From positions 62,001 to 126,000 of the forward strand of contig JBGPOP010000004.1 of the NCBI GenBank assembly GCA_041488095.1: 64,000 bases of DNA. Direction: 5' to 3'. Below are positions 43,341 to 52,301 of this stretch, one piece after another (the first letter of the stretch is position 1; each line of letters begins with the position of its first letter). The position numbers were made by a program, and so were the translations under genes. Below the pieces are notes generated by a model. The model was given only the letters and a program-made list of their open reading frames with translations. It did no database searches and was not told the origin of the DNA. This DNA comes from DASYPQ01 sp041488095. Its GTDB lineage: Bacteria; Planctomycetota; UBA1135; GCA-002686595.

Positions 43341-43484
43341 CGTCCGGCGAGCGGGCAGTCTCGACGGGCACGGGCACGCCCCGTAGGATGACGGTCGCCT
43401 TCTCCTTCCGGCGGGTGGCCCGACTCGACGCGGGCCTCCCTCGAGCCTCCTACCCCTTCCGAAGCTCCTGATCGAGAGCCCCCG

Positions 43485-44561
43485 ATGGAGATCTCCGAGA
43501 TCGAGGTCGACGGCTACGAAAGAGTCGCGCGATGCCGAGACCAGGGGTCGGGCCTGCACGCGCTGATCGCCGTCCACGACACGACACTCGGCCCTGCGCT
43601 CGGTGGGATGCGCATGCTGTCCTACCCCTCGGAAGACGAGGCCCTGTTCGACGTGCTGCGGCTCTCGCGCGGAATGACGTACAAGTCGGCCGTCGCGGAG
43701 ACGGGACTCGGCGGCGGCAAGTCGGTTGTCATCGGGGATCCCAGAACCGCCAAATCGCCGGACCTCTTCCGTGCCATGGGCCGGTTCGTCGAGAGCCTGG
43801 GCGGGAGGTACATCACCGCCCAGGACATGAACATCGGCATCCCCGACCTGGAGATCGTGCGCCAGGAGACGCGCTGGGTCACGGGATTGAAGCGCGAGTC
43901 GGGCAGCTCCGGGAACCCGAGCCCCTACACGGCCAAGGGGTGCCTGGTCGGGATGCGCGCCGTGCTGGAGGAGGTGTATGGGAAGGCCGATTTCCACGGC
44001 AAGAAGGTGTTGATCCAGGGCGTCGGAGCGGTCGGCGGGCGACTCGCCGAGATGCTCGCGGAGCAGGGCGCCAAGGTCCTGATCTGCGACATCAACGAGG
44101 CGCGGGTCGAGGATCTGCGGCGCAAGAACGGATTCGAGACCGTGCCCGATACCCGGCACCTCGACGTCGAGTGCGACATCTACTCGCCTTGCGCTCGAGG
44201 CGCAACCCTGAACGACGAGACGATCCCGCGGCTCAAGTGCAAGGCGGTCGCCGGCTGCGCCAACAACCAGCTCCTCGAGCCGCGGCACGCGCGGGACCTG
44301 ATGGCGCGCGGGATCCTCTACGCTCCGGACTACGTGATCAATGCCGGCGGGATCATCAACGTGTCGGTCGAGCTGTTGCCCGGCGGCTACGACGAGGCCG
44401 CGTCGCGGCGCAAGATCGAAAGGATCTACGAGAACCTCCGGAAGGTGTTCGAGATCTCACGCCGGGAGTGCATCCCGACCAACGAGGCCGCGGCACGCCT
44501 GGCCGAGCAGCGCCTCGCCGCGGGCCGCGAGTCCAAGGTCCGTCCGTCGAGGAGGATCTGA
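43485..44561 (+). CDS. ldh: Leucine dehydrogenase (Glu/Leu/Phe/Val dehydrogenase family)
   Basis: A 358-residue NAD-dependent branched-chain amino acid dehydrogenase that converts leucine, valine or isoleucine to 2-oxoacids and ammonia. HDTTLGPALGGMRM and RGMTYKSAVAETGLGGGKSV carry the substrate and catalytic lysines. TAQDMNIGIPDLEIV and the Rossmann motif IQGVGAVGGRLAEMLAEQGA follow, and CDIYSPCARGATLN is typical of Leu/Val rather than Glu enzymes. Valine or phenylalanine preference is not excluded. A possible -10 (TAGGAT, 43384-43389) lies in the 144-nt gap after topA. Confidence 0.92.
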   Translation: MEISEIEVDGYERVARCRDQGSGLHALIAVHDTTLGPALGGMRMLSYPSEDEALFDVLRLSRGMTYKSAVAETGLGGGKSVVIGDPRTAKSPDLFRAMGRFVESLGGRYITAQDMNIGIPDLEIVRQETRWVTGLKRESGSSGNPSPYTAKGCLVGMRAVLEEVYGKADFHGKKVLIQGVGAVGGRLAEMLAEQGAKVLICDINEARVEDLRRKNGFETVPDTRHLDVECDIYSPCARGATLNDETIPRLKCKAVAGCANNQLLEPRHARDLMARGILYAPDYVINAGGIINVSVELLPGGYDEAASRRKIERIYENLRKVFEISRRECIPTNEAAARLAEQRLAAGRESKVRPSRRI

Positions 44562-44579
44562 GCCGCCGGCCCGGCGACC

Positions 44580-45506
44580 TCAGTCCTTGCGCAGAAAGTC
44601 GACCAGGTCCTTCTCGAGCGCCTCGAGCCCGTACTCGTTGACCGTCAGACTGCGGTACACGATCCGAGCCAGGGCGTCGGGCGTGTTGGGGTTGAGGTCC
44701 TTGGGCGGCGGGTAGCTCAGGAAGTACGAGAGCGAGAGCCGCTCGACTTCGCCTCCCTGCTCGCGGCCCGCGTACTGCCAGGGCACTTCGTCGAAGGGCA
44801 GCACTCCGGTCAGGATCTCGTAGAGCATGATCCCCATGCCCATCACGTCGGCCTTGGGGTCGCGCAGCAGCAGCGGGTTGTAGTGCGGGGTCGTCGTGAT
44901 CACGCCGCGCTCGTCCATGCGCATGGCGGGATCGAGCATGACGACCGAGCCCGAGGGCTTGATCAGGATGTTCTCGGGCTTCAGGTCTCCGTGATAGGGC
45001 AGCGTGCCCGTGCGGGAGAGCTTCTGAAGGGTCCGCACCATGGTCAGGAACCAGTTCAGGCGGATGCCCTCGAGCGCACGGATCTTCTCGCGCAGCGTCT
45101 TGCCGCGCGCGTGCTCCATGACGAGCACCGGCCGCCCCTCGTGGATGAACGTCTCGCGAAGCCCGATCATGTTGGGATGCTTGACCCGCGACATGATCTC
45201 GGCCTCGCCGCGCAGGAGATCGTCGATCTCGTGGACGTCGAGGAAGTCGATGCGCACGCCGTCCTTGCGGAAGAAGATCGCCTCGGCCGGGGTCTCGTCC
45301 GGACTGATCCCCTCGGGACGACGCTGGTTCGTGATCTCGAGGAAGCGCGTGACGTACCGACCGCCGCCGGCCACGTCGCCCATCTTGAGCGCCACGCGGT
45401 TGCCCTCCGTGTCCTCCGCGAGGTAGACGAGCGAGAAACCGCCGCGAGCCAGGAACTCGACAACGCGGTAGGCGCCGATGCACTCGCCAGCTTCCAGCTT
45501 GATCAT
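44580..45506 (-). CDS. Soluble Hanks-type Ser/Thr kinase with altered activation motifs
   Basis: A 308-residue stand-alone kinase domain with no membrane segment or sensor domain. The glycine loop is LARGGFSLVYLA (Ser for the third Gly), with VALK (Lys41), Glu101 on helix C, and the catalytic loop HGDLKPENI (Asp174, Asn179) of the non-RD type. The magnesium loop reads LDPAMR (Asp192) instead of DFG, and the APE region reads TTPHYNP. Catalytic Lys and both Asp remain, so activity is possible but regulation must differ. It is convergent with leucine dehydrogenase (18 nt). Confidence 0.88.
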   Translation of the reverse strand: MIKLEAGECIGAYRVVEFLARGGFSLVYLAEDTEGNRVALKMGDVAGGGRYVTRFLEITNQRRPEGISPDETPAEAIFFRKDGVRIDFLDVHEIDDLLRGEAEIMSRVKHPNMIGLRETFIHEGRPVLVMEHARGKTLREKIRALEGIRLNWFLTMVRTLQKLSRTGTLPYHGDLKPENILIKPSGSVVMLDPAMRMDERGVITTTPHYNPLLLRDPKADVMGMGIMLYEILTGVLPFDEVPWQYAGREQGGEVERLSLSYFLSYPPPKDLNPNTPDALARIVYRSLTVNEYGLEALEKDLVDFLRKD

Positions 45507-45758
45507 GGGGAGGACTCGGGGTTACCGGGAGGACGAAGACAGGGTCGTGGGCGCCGGAGCGTCCGCACACCTCTTCTTTTCGAGTGTCCCGGGCCGGGGA
45601 TTGAGCCAATCCCGGGTGTCGGGGCTCGTTCTCCGCAGGAACTCCTCGAGGCGGAGCAGGAGCGGCGGGAATCTCGCGGCCAGACTCGATTCCCAGATTC
45701 GGAAGGGCTGCGGGAGGAGCCTCCTGCGCGCCGGCCCTCACCGTGCGCCTGCGGCGGT

Positions 45759-46163
45759 CTATCGGAGCCGGCCGAGCACGTCCTGCAGGCGCCGCAGGTC
45801 GACCTCGACGAGATCGGCGGAGGGAGTTCCATCGAGGATGCGTCGCGCGCCCTCGATCACCGTGCCCGTGCCGAGCCATTCAGGCTCGCTCTCTCGCGCG
45901 CGATAGCGCCAAGCCCGTCCCTGCAGGTCGACCATGCCGATCTCCTGGCCCTCGCGATTGCGCACGCTGTAGAACGCCCGCGCAGCATTCCCGGTTTCCT
46001 CGAAGCGCACCATCGAACCCAGACAGCGGCCCGATTCCCATAGCTCCCAGGCGCGCACGGGGGCCGCGCGCGTGATCGCGACGCTGTCCGGGCCGGGCGC
46101 GTGGCTCGTCGACGTCGTCCGACAGGCGGCGATCGGAACGAGGAGGAAGAGGACGGCGCGCAT
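45759..46163 (-). CDS. Hypothetical lipoprotein
   Basis: A 134-residue protein with a short signal and lipobox (IAAC, Cys14). The mature part has a WELWESGRCLGSMVRFEE segment and beta-rich repeats (YSVRNREGQEIGMVDLQGRA), then a helical C-terminus. I do not recognise the family. It is divergent from MetAP-II with only 23 nt between start codons, so it likely shares a bidirectional promoter. Downstream is a 252-bp gap before the kinase start. Confidence 0.7.
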   Translation of the reverse strand: MRAVLFLLVPIAACRTTSTSHAPGPDSVAITRAAPVRAWELWESGRCLGSMVRFEETGNAARAFYSVRNREGQEIGMVDLQGRAWRYRARESEPEWLGTGTVIEGARRILDGTPSADLVEVDLRRLQDVLGRLR

Positions 46164-46173
46164 GCTGTGCTGC

Positions 46174-46180
46174 TAACGTA
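46174..46180. promoter_or_regulatory. Bidirectional -10 between MetAP-II and lipoprotein genes
   Basis: TAACGTA reads TAACGT rightward, exactly 7 nt before the GTG at 46187 (leaderless geometry). It reads TACGTT leftward, 11 nt before the ATG at 46163. Only 23 nt separate the two starts. Confidence 0.45.
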
Positions 46181-46186
46181 TCGCGC

Positions 46187-47080
46187 GTGGATCGACAAGC
46201 CCTCGAGAGCTACCGCAAGGCCGGCCGGATCGCGTCCGAGTGCCGGGAATGGGCCAAGGAGAACATCCGTCCCGGCGTGACGATCCGGCACGTCCTCGAG
46301 ACGGTCGAGGCGATGATCCGCGAGCGCGGAGCGCAGCCCGGTTTCCCGGCCCAATCGAGCCGCAATTCCGTGGCTGCGCACTACTGCTCCAGCCCCGAGG
46401 ACGAACAGGGCTACGAGGAAGGCGATTGCGTCAAGGTCGACATCGGCGTCCACGTCGATGGCTACGTGGCCGACACGGCCGCTTCGGTCGATCTCAGCCG
46501 CGACGGCCGCTGGACCCCGCTCGTCGAGGCGGCGGGGAGCGCACTCGCGGCCGCGATCGCGAGCGTGCGCGATGGTGTCTCTCTCTCGGAGGTCGGCGGC
46601 GCGATCGAGCGCACGATCCTCGCGGCCGGATACCAGCCCGTGCGCAACCTGACGGGCCACGGCCTGGGCCGCTGGAAGGTGCACACGCCGCCACAGATCC
46701 CGAATTATGCCGAGCGCGGCTCAGGGCACCTGAAACAGGACATGGTGTTCGCGATCGAGCCTTTCGCCACCACCGGCCGCGGTTGGATCCACGAGGCCGG
46801 CAAGGCCGAGGTGTTCATGATGGTGCGCCCGCCTGTCAAGGCGAAGGGACTCGACCGCGAGGTGCTGCGGGCGATCGAAAGCTGGCGCGGACTGCCGATC
46901 GCGCGTCGCTACTTCGCGCATCTCGACCGCGAGGCGGTGGAGGACGCGCTCTCGAAGCTCGTGCGCCAGGGATCTCTCGTGCGCTACCCGCCGTTGTGCG
47001 AGGACGAAGGAACGATGGTCGCGCAGGCGGAGCACTCGATCTACCTCGGGCCGGAGGGAGTCGAGGTGCTGACGGCGTAG
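46187..47080 (+). CDS. map: Type II (archaeal-like) methionine aminopeptidase
   Basis: A 297-residue dimetal peptidase that removes N-terminal Met from nascent proteins. Type II features are GAQPGFPAQSSRNSVAAHY, VKVDIGVHVDGYVADTA with two metal Asp (about residues 84-98), NLTGHGLG (metal His), FAIEPFA (metal Glu) and the final QAEHSIYL (metal Glu). The insert of about 60 residues between the later ligands distinguishes type II from the bacterial type I enzyme. All metal ligands are present. Start is GTG 46187. It is convergent with mutS (9 nt). Confidence 0.93.
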   Translation: MDRQALESYRKAGRIASECREWAKENIRPGVTIRHVLETVEAMIRERGAQPGFPAQSSRNSVAAHYCSSPEDEQGYEEGDCVKVDIGVHVDGYVADTAASVDLSRDGRWTPLVEAAGSALAAAIASVRDGVSLSEVGGAIERTILAAGYQPVRNLTGHGLGRWKVHTPPQIPNYAERGSGHLKQDMVFAIEPFATTGRGWIHEAGKAEVFMMVRPPVKAKGLDREVLRAIESWRGLPIARRYFAHLDREAVEDALSKLVRQGSLVRYPPLCEDEGTMVAQAEHSIYLGPEGVEVLTA

Positions 47081-47089
47081 GGGGATACG

Positions 47090-49753
47090 TCAGCGGATCT
47101 TCTGCCTGAGCTCGCGCAGGACGAGGAGCGCTTCGATCGGCGTCAGGCGGTCGAGATCGAGCTTCTCGATCTCGAGTTCGATCTCGCTGCGCGCGTGCTC
47201 GAACAGGCCAAGCTGCTGAAGGCCATCCCGGTTCGATCCTCCGCGCCCTGAGGCCCGCGCGATGCGCGGAGCGAGGTCCTCGGCGTCCTCCTCGATGTCG
47301 GACAGGATCTGCCGGGCGCGGTCGATCAGCTCCTGCGGCACTCCCGCGAGCCTGGCGACGTGGATCCCGTACGAGCGGTCCGTGCCCCCGTCGACGATCT
47401 TGTGCAGGAACACGATCTGATCGTTCCACTCGCGTACGGCGACGTTCATGTTGCACACGCCCTTCAGCCGCGAGGCCAGCTCCGTGAGCTGGTGGTAGTG
47501 CGTCGCGAACAGCGTGCGAGCACGGATCCTGTCGTGGACGTGCTCGACGATCGCCCAGGCGAGCGCGAGGCCGTCGAAGGTGCTCGTGCCGCGCCCGACC
47601 TCGTCGAGAACGATCAACGAGCGCGGGCCCGCATGGTTCAGGATGTTCGCGATCTCGAGCATCTCGACCATGAACGTCGAGGCCGCCCGACCGATGTCGT
47701 CGGCCGAGCCGATCCGTGTGAAGATGCGGTCGACGACGCCGATCCGGGCCTCGCTCGCGGGGACGAACGATCCGGTCTGCGCCATGAGCACGATCAGCGC
47801 ACACTGGCGGATCCAAGTCGACTTGCCCGCCATGTTCGGCCCGGTGAGGATCGTCAGCAGGCGATCGGAACGGTTCATCCGCGTGTCGTTGGGCACGAAA
47901 GGCTCGCTCGTGAGCGCACGCTCCACGGCGGGATGTCGGCCATCGATGATCCGGATGACATCACCCTCGTCCACTTCGGGAGCGACGTAGCGGTTCTCGG
48001 CCGCCTTCTGCGCCAGCCCGGCGAGCACGTCGATCTGGGCCAGCGCCTCGGCCGTTCCGAGGATCCGAGGGATCTCCCTCGCGAGGGCCTCCCGCAGCTC
48101 CTCGAAGATGCGGTACTCCAGCTCGCGCGAGCGTTCCTCCGCGCCGAGGACCTTGCCCTCGAACTCCTTGAGCTCCGGCGTGACGTAGCGCTCGGCGTTC
48201 TTGACGGTCTGGCGGCGGATGTAGCTCTCGGGCACGCGCCCGACCTGCCCGCGCGGAACCTCGATGAAGTACCCGAACACGGAGTTGAAACCGACCTTGA
48301 GCCCGGGGATCCCCGTGCGCTTGGACTCCTCGGCCTGCAGGCGCGCCATCCACGACTTGCCGTCGCCCGAGATCGAGTGCAGCTCGTCCAGCTCCGTGGA
48401 AACTCCCGGACGGACGAGCCCCCCGTCCTTCACGGCGAGAGGCGGGGCATCGACGAGCGTCGTGCGGACGCGCACCACGACGTCCTCCAGGGGATCGAGC
48501 TTCTCGCGCAGCTCCGCGAGGCGCGCCGAGTAGACGCCGGCGAGCTTCTCGCGCAGGGGTCCGACCTGCTCGAGCGAGCCGGCGATCGCGGCGAGATCGC
48601 GGGCGTGCGCCCTGGAGGTCGAGACCTTGGCCGTCAGCCGCTCGAGGTCGAGCACGCTGGCGAGCATCCCGCGAACCTCCTCGCGCAGGAAGGGCTGCTC
48701 GACGAGCTCCGCGACGGCGCGCTGGCGTGCCAGGATCGACTCGACCTCGCGCAGCGGCGCCTCGAGCCATTCGCGCAGCATGCGCCCTCCCATCGGGGTC
48801 GCCGTCGCGTCCAGCGTGTCGATCAGCGTTCCCTCGCGGCGTCCGTCGCGCTGCGTCTTGAAGATCTCCAGACACGCGCGCGTGGCGCGGTCGAGCACGA
48901 CGTGCCTGGCCCGGTCGACGACCTCGAGCCTGCAGATGTGCTCGCAAGCGCTCTTCTGCGTCTCCTCGGCGTACCCGAGGACTGCGCCCGCCGCGCCGAC
49001 CACGGGCGAGGCCTCGTCCACGCCGAAGCCCTCGAGGCTCGCGATCTTGAAGTGTCGCAGGAGCGCGCGCAGTCCCGACTCGCGGTCGAAGCACCAGGGA
49101 TCGCGCTCGGTGAGGCGCGGCCCGAGCTGCTCGCGGATCGCTGAAACGATCGCGGGCCGCGCTTCCAGTCCCGCGGCGCAGAACAGAAGCTCGGCGGGCG
49201 CGAGCCACGCGATCTCGTCGGTGACCTGGGCTCCGGGGATCTCGAGCACCTGCAGGCGTCCGGTCGAGAGGTCCACCCAGGCGAGGCCCGCCTTCTCCCC
49301 GTCGAGGTGCAGGCCGGCGAGGAAGTTGGGCTCTCGCGCCTGGAGCGCATCCTCCTCGGTGATCGTCCCGGCGGTGACGACGCGCACGATGGCACGGTCG
49401 ACCAGGCCCTTGGCCAGGCGCGGATCCTCCATCTGTTCGCAGATCGCGACCTTGAAGCCCTTCGCGACGAGCTTCATCAGGTACCCTTCGACCGCGCGCG
49501 CCGGCACGCCCGCCATGGGTATGGCGTCCTCGCCTTTGGACCGGGAAGTCAGCGCGATCCCGAGCTCGCGCGAGGCGACGAGCGCGTCTTCGTGGAACAG
49601 CTCGTAGAAGTCGCCCATGCGGAAGAAGAGCAGGGCCTGAGGCTGCTCCTTCTTCGCGCGCCAGTACTGCGTCATCATCGGCGTGGCCGATCCCGCCGAG
49701 GCGCTCGAGGAAACAGGCGGTCGAGCGCCCTTCGCAACGTAAGTGCTTCGCAT
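47090..49753 (-). CDS. mutS: DNA mismatch repair protein MutS
   Basis: An 887-residue MutS1. The mismatch-contact motif FYE lies in RMGDFYELFHEDA (Phe49 and Glu51), followed by connector, lever and clamp domains. The ATPase has ILTGPNMAGKSTWIRQ, SADDIGRAASTFMVEM, and Walker B LIVLDEVGRGTSTFDGLALA with ATHYHQL. The C-terminal dimerisation region ends in LTPIEALLVLRELRQKI. ATG 49753 gives a 25-residue Ser/Ala-rich N-tail, and ATG 49678 is the next choice. No mutL is in the window. Confidence 0.96.
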   Translation of the reverse strand: MRSTYVAKGARPPVSSSASAGSATPMMTQYWRAKKEQPQALLFFRMGDFYELFHEDALVASRELGIALTSRSKGEDAIPMAGVPARAVEGYLMKLVAKGFKVAICEQMEDPRLAKGLVDRAIVRVVTAGTITEEDALQAREPNFLAGLHLDGEKAGLAWVDLSTGRLQVLEIPGAQVTDEIAWLAPAELLFCAAGLEARPAIVSAIREQLGPRLTERDPWCFDRESGLRALLRHFKIASLEGFGVDEASPVVGAAGAVLGYAEETQKSACEHICRLEVVDRARHVVLDRATRACLEIFKTQRDGRREGTLIDTLDATATPMGGRMLREWLEAPLREVESILARQRAVAELVEQPFLREEVRGMLASVLDLERLTAKVSTSRAHARDLAAIAGSLEQVGPLREKLAGVYSARLAELREKLDPLEDVVVRVRTTLVDAPPLAVKDGGLVRPGVSTELDELHSISGDGKSWMARLQAEESKRTGIPGLKVGFNSVFGYFIEVPRGQVGRVPESYIRRQTVKNAERYVTPELKEFEGKVLGAEERSRELEYRIFEELREALAREIPRILGTAEALAQIDVLAGLAQKAAENRYVAPEVDEGDVIRIIDGRHPAVERALTSEPFVPNDTRMNRSDRLLTILTGPNMAGKSTWIRQCALIVLMAQTGSFVPASEARIGVVDRIFTRIGSADDIGRAASTFMVEMLEIANILNHAGPRSLIVLDEVGRGTSTFDGLALAWAIVEHVHDRIRARTLFATHYHQLTELASRLKGVCNMNVAVREWNDQIVFLHKIVDGGTDRSYGIHVARLAGVPQELIDRARQILSDIEEDAEDLAPRIARASGRGGSNRDGLQQLGLFEHARSEIELEIEKLDLDRLTPIEALLVLRELRQKIR

Positions 49754-49903
49754 CGGAGGAGACGGCCGCACGCAGGCGGGTCGAAGTCTATCCAATGATG
49801 GCTCGCTCGCGCCGAGCCAAGCCTCGCGGAGCCCCTGACCTTGGCCCCGCTCTTGCACGGGCGCGCCGCCCCGCCGAGCATGGCCGCCCCATCCCTCCCC
49901 GGA

Positions 49904-51220
49904 ATGTCCGAGAAGAGCCCGAGAATCCCCGTCGCGGCGGCCCTGGCCGTCCTCTCCCTCGCCTGCGCCTCGTACCCCCAGCGCACGGCGCGGGCGCTCG
50001 GCGACTTCCAGAGAGGACAGCTTTCGCGGGCGATGGACGCCTACGAGGATCCGCGCACGACCCGCTCGCCTTTCCTGGCCGGAGCGGAGGCAGGGACCGT
50101 GGCGCTCACGGCGGGCAATTGGAGCGCGGCGATCGAGAGCCTCTCGCACGCAGCGAAGGAAGTCGAGGAGGCCGAGCGCAGCGCGCTCATCTCCCCCGAG
50201 AGCCTGGGTCAGACCATCCTCTCCTGGACACTCAACGAGGGCGCGAAGAGCTACCGAGGCGAGGGCTACGAGCGCGTCATGATCCACGCCGGGCTCTCGA
50301 TCGCCTACCTCGCCAAGGGCGACCTGGAAGGCGCGCGGGTCGAGGTGCGCCAGGGGAACGCTCTGCTCGAGAGCGAGGAGAAGCTCTACAAGAAGAAGTA
50401 CAAGGCCGGCGGCCTCGGCCACTTCCTCTCGGCCGTCACCTACGAGCTGGACGGGCAGCCCGACGACGCCTGGATCGACTACCAACGGATGCGCGCGAAG
50501 GGAGTGGGCACGGAGCTCGCCGGGCGCGCTCTCGCCAGACTCGCCAGAAAAATGCACCGGGAGGAGGAGCTCGGGCCCGACGCGGCTCGCTTCGGGGAGG
50601 CGGAAGTGGCGGACGGCTCGGCCAGCATCGTCGTGATCGCCGGCGTGGGCTTGGGTCCCTACAAGCGCGAGGGTGTGCTCGATGTTCCGACCGAGAGCGG
50701 GCTCCTGCAGTGGGCCGTGCCGTCCTACGTCGAGCGTCCGCAGCCGGTCGGCGGGCTGGAGATCTCCGTCGCCGGCGGTGACAAGGGCGTGCGGACGGTC
50801 GTCGTCGAGGACGTCGGCCGCGTCGCCAAGGAGAACCTCGATGACCGGCTGGCTTGGCTGATCGCCAAGTCGACCGTGCGCGCCTTGCTGAAGCGCGAGC
50901 TGACCCGGAAGCTGCAGAAGGAGGCCGGAGCCCTCGGCTGGGTCGCGGGCGGCGTGTTCACGCTGGTCACCGAACACGCCGACCTGCGGGCGTGGGAAAC
51001 CCTCCCCGACACCTGGCAGGCCGCGCGGGTGTTCCTGCCTCCGGGATCCCACGAGCTGCATCTGCGGGCCGAGGGAGGCGAGAGCCAGGTGCTCGGGACG
51101 TTCGAGCTGGAGAAGGGCGAGACGATGTTCGTGATCGCCCGCACCGTCGGAGCGAAGCTCTACGCGTATCCTGTCGGAGGCCGTCGGGTCGCGCCCGCCG
51201 CGGCCCAGGCTGCACCATGA
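49904..51220 (+). CDS. COG3014 family lipoprotein
   Basis: A 438-residue protein with a signal and lipobox (LSLAC, Cys about 19). The N-terminal half looks like helical repeats (GDFQRGQLSRAMDAYEDP and AGLSIAYLAKGDLEGARVEV). A beta-rich middle contains VVIAGVGLGPYKREG and PTESGLLQWAVPSY, and then come KSTVRALLKRELTRKL and a C-terminal beta domain. This matches the COG3014 family that precedes YcfL and LpoB in several gammaproteobacteria. Two overlapping downstream genes complete the same order here. ATG 49880 is an alternative start. Confidence 0.8.
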   Translation: MSEKSPRIPVAAALAVLSLACASYPQRTARALGDFQRGQLSRAMDAYEDPRTTRSPFLAGAEAGTVALTAGNWSAAIESLSHAAKEVEEAERSALISPESLGQTILSWTLNEGAKSYRGEGYERVMIHAGLSIAYLAKGDLEGARVEVRQGNALLESEEKLYKKKYKAGGLGHFLSAVTYELDGQPDDAWIDYQRMRAKGVGTELAGRALARLARKMHREEELGPDAARFGEAEVADGSASIVVIAGVGLGPYKREGVLDVPTESGLLQWAVPSYVERPQPVGGLEISVAGGDKGVRTVVVEDVGRVAKENLDDRLAWLIAKSTVRALLKRELTRKLQKEAGALGWVAGGVFTLVTEHADLRAWETLPDTWQAARVFLPPGSHELHLRAEGGESQVLGTFELEKGETMFVIARTVGAKLYAYPVGGRRVAPAAAQAAP

Positions 51221-51609
51221 AGATCACTCTCCCCGCCCTCGTCCTGGCCCTCGCGCTCGCCGGCTGCCGCTCGGGGCACAGCTCGGGCCGGCTGCCGCCG
51301 CCTCCGGATCCGATGCAGGAGCTGCGCGGCGATCCATCGGTCGAAGGCGATCTCGAGATGCTCCATACCCGTCCCTCGGATTCGAGCCGCGGCCGCGTGC
51401 TCCGATTCGACCTGCGCAACAAGTCTTCCTCTGCGCTGCGGTTCGCCTGGTCGGTCGAGTGGCACGACCGCGCGGGCAAGCTGCTCCCCGGCTCTGCGCG
51501 CGCGTGGACGCTGACGACGCTGGAGGCCGGCGCGACGAGCGCGATCGAGATCCCCATGCCTTTCCCGGACGTGACCCGATGGCGCCTGCGCGCCGTGCGT
51601 CCGGGCTAG
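51217..51609 (+). CDS. YcfL-like (DUF1425) lipoprotein
   Basis: A 130-residue lipoprotein with lipobox LALAGC. The mature part contains RVLRFDLRNKSSSALRFAWSV and a C-terminal beta segment typical of the YcfL/DUF1425 immunoglobulin-like fold. In enterobacteria ycfL is the neighbour of lpoB. Here its ATG overlaps the COG3014 stop and lpoB follows 26 nt later, which supports the assignment. The role is unknown, probably in the envelope together with LpoB. Confidence 0.75.
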   Translation: MKITLPALVLALALAGCRSGHSSGRLPPPPDPMQELRGDPSVEGDLEMLHTRPSDSSRGRVLRFDLRNKSSSALRFAWSVEWHDRAGKLLPGSARAWTLTTLEAGATSAIEIPMPFPDVTRWRLRAVRPG

Positions 51610-51623
51610 AACACCCTCAGCCA

Positions 51624-51629
51624 AGGAGA
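51624..51629 (+). promoter_or_regulatory. Strong ribosome binding site of lpoB
   Basis: AGGAGA lies 6 nt before the ATG at 51636. It is one of the few near-consensus sites in the window, suggesting LpoB is made in larger amounts than its operon partners. Confidence 0.55.
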
Positions 51630-51635
51630 TTCAAG

Positions 51636-52271
51636 ATGAAGACGTTCGCTCAGATCCTGGTCCTGTCCACGATCGCCGGGGCGGCGAGCTGCAGCTCGAC
51701 GCGCTACAAAGACCCCAAGGAAGCCGAGACGATCAACGTCGACTGGGGCTCGACCGACCTGCAGACCTTCTCCGAGCAGATGACCAAGTCGCTCAAGGAG
51801 AGTCCGCACCTCGCCTACTTCGACCGGCCGAGCAAGGGCGAGGACAAGCGGGTGATCACCTACATGGGCGGAATCCGCAACGAGACGCCCGAGCACATCA
51901 ACACGACGGCGGTCACGGACGCGATCCGGACCAACCTGATCCAGAGCGGACGTTTCCGCTTCGTGGCCGACAAGGCCGGCCAGGAAGAGATCGGCGAACA
52001 GGTGCGCTTCCAGCAGGAGTCGGGGCGGGTCAACTCCAAGATGGCGATGGAGTTCGGCAAGCAGCTCGGCGCCGAGGTCGTGATCTACGGCACGCTGAGT
52101 TCCATTGAGAAGCACAAAGGCCGTTCGATCGAGTCCGCCGGGCTCAAGACCGAGGACACCTACTACCAATTCGTTCTGAACGCCGCGAACGTCGAGAGCG
52201 GCGAGATCATCTGGTCGGACAAGGGCGAGATCCGGAAAACCCAGAAGACGGGCTTGTTCGGCGCGCGGTAG
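51636..52271 (+). CDS. lpoB: LpoB-like penicillin-binding protein activator lipoprotein
   Basis: A 211-residue outer-membrane-type lipoprotein with lipobox AGAASC (Cys about 19). The family domain has the signature YMGGIRNETPEHINTTAVTD, IRTNLIQSGRFRFVAD, KQLGAEVVIYGTLSSI, and LNAANVESGEIIWSDKGEIR. E. coli LpoB reaches through peptidoglycan to activate PBP1B. The disordered Pro-rich linker of enterobacterial LpoB is absent here, as in many relatives. Whether a class A PBP partner exists in this organism is not shown. It is the third gene of the lipoprotein operon. Confidence 0.85.
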   Translation: MKTFAQILVLSTIAGAASCSSTRYKDPKEAETINVDWGSTDLQTFSEQMTKSLKESPHLAYFDRPSKGEDKRVITYMGGIRNETPEHINTTAVTDAIRTNLIQSGRFRFVADKAGQEEIGEQVRFQQESGRVNSKMAMEFGKQLGAEVVIYGTLSSIEKHKGRSIESAGLKTEDTYYQFVLNAANVESGEIIWSDKGEIRKTQKTGLFGAR

Positions 52272-52301
52272 CGGCTCCGGAAAAACTTGCGGGTTCGGTC
52301 C

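Noticed and set aside
45597..45613. Hairpin GGGATTG-AGC-CAATCCC between the kinase and lipoprotein genes
   Set aside because: A neat 7-bp stem, but no U-run on either strand and no other support for a terminator or RNA. It is too small to call.
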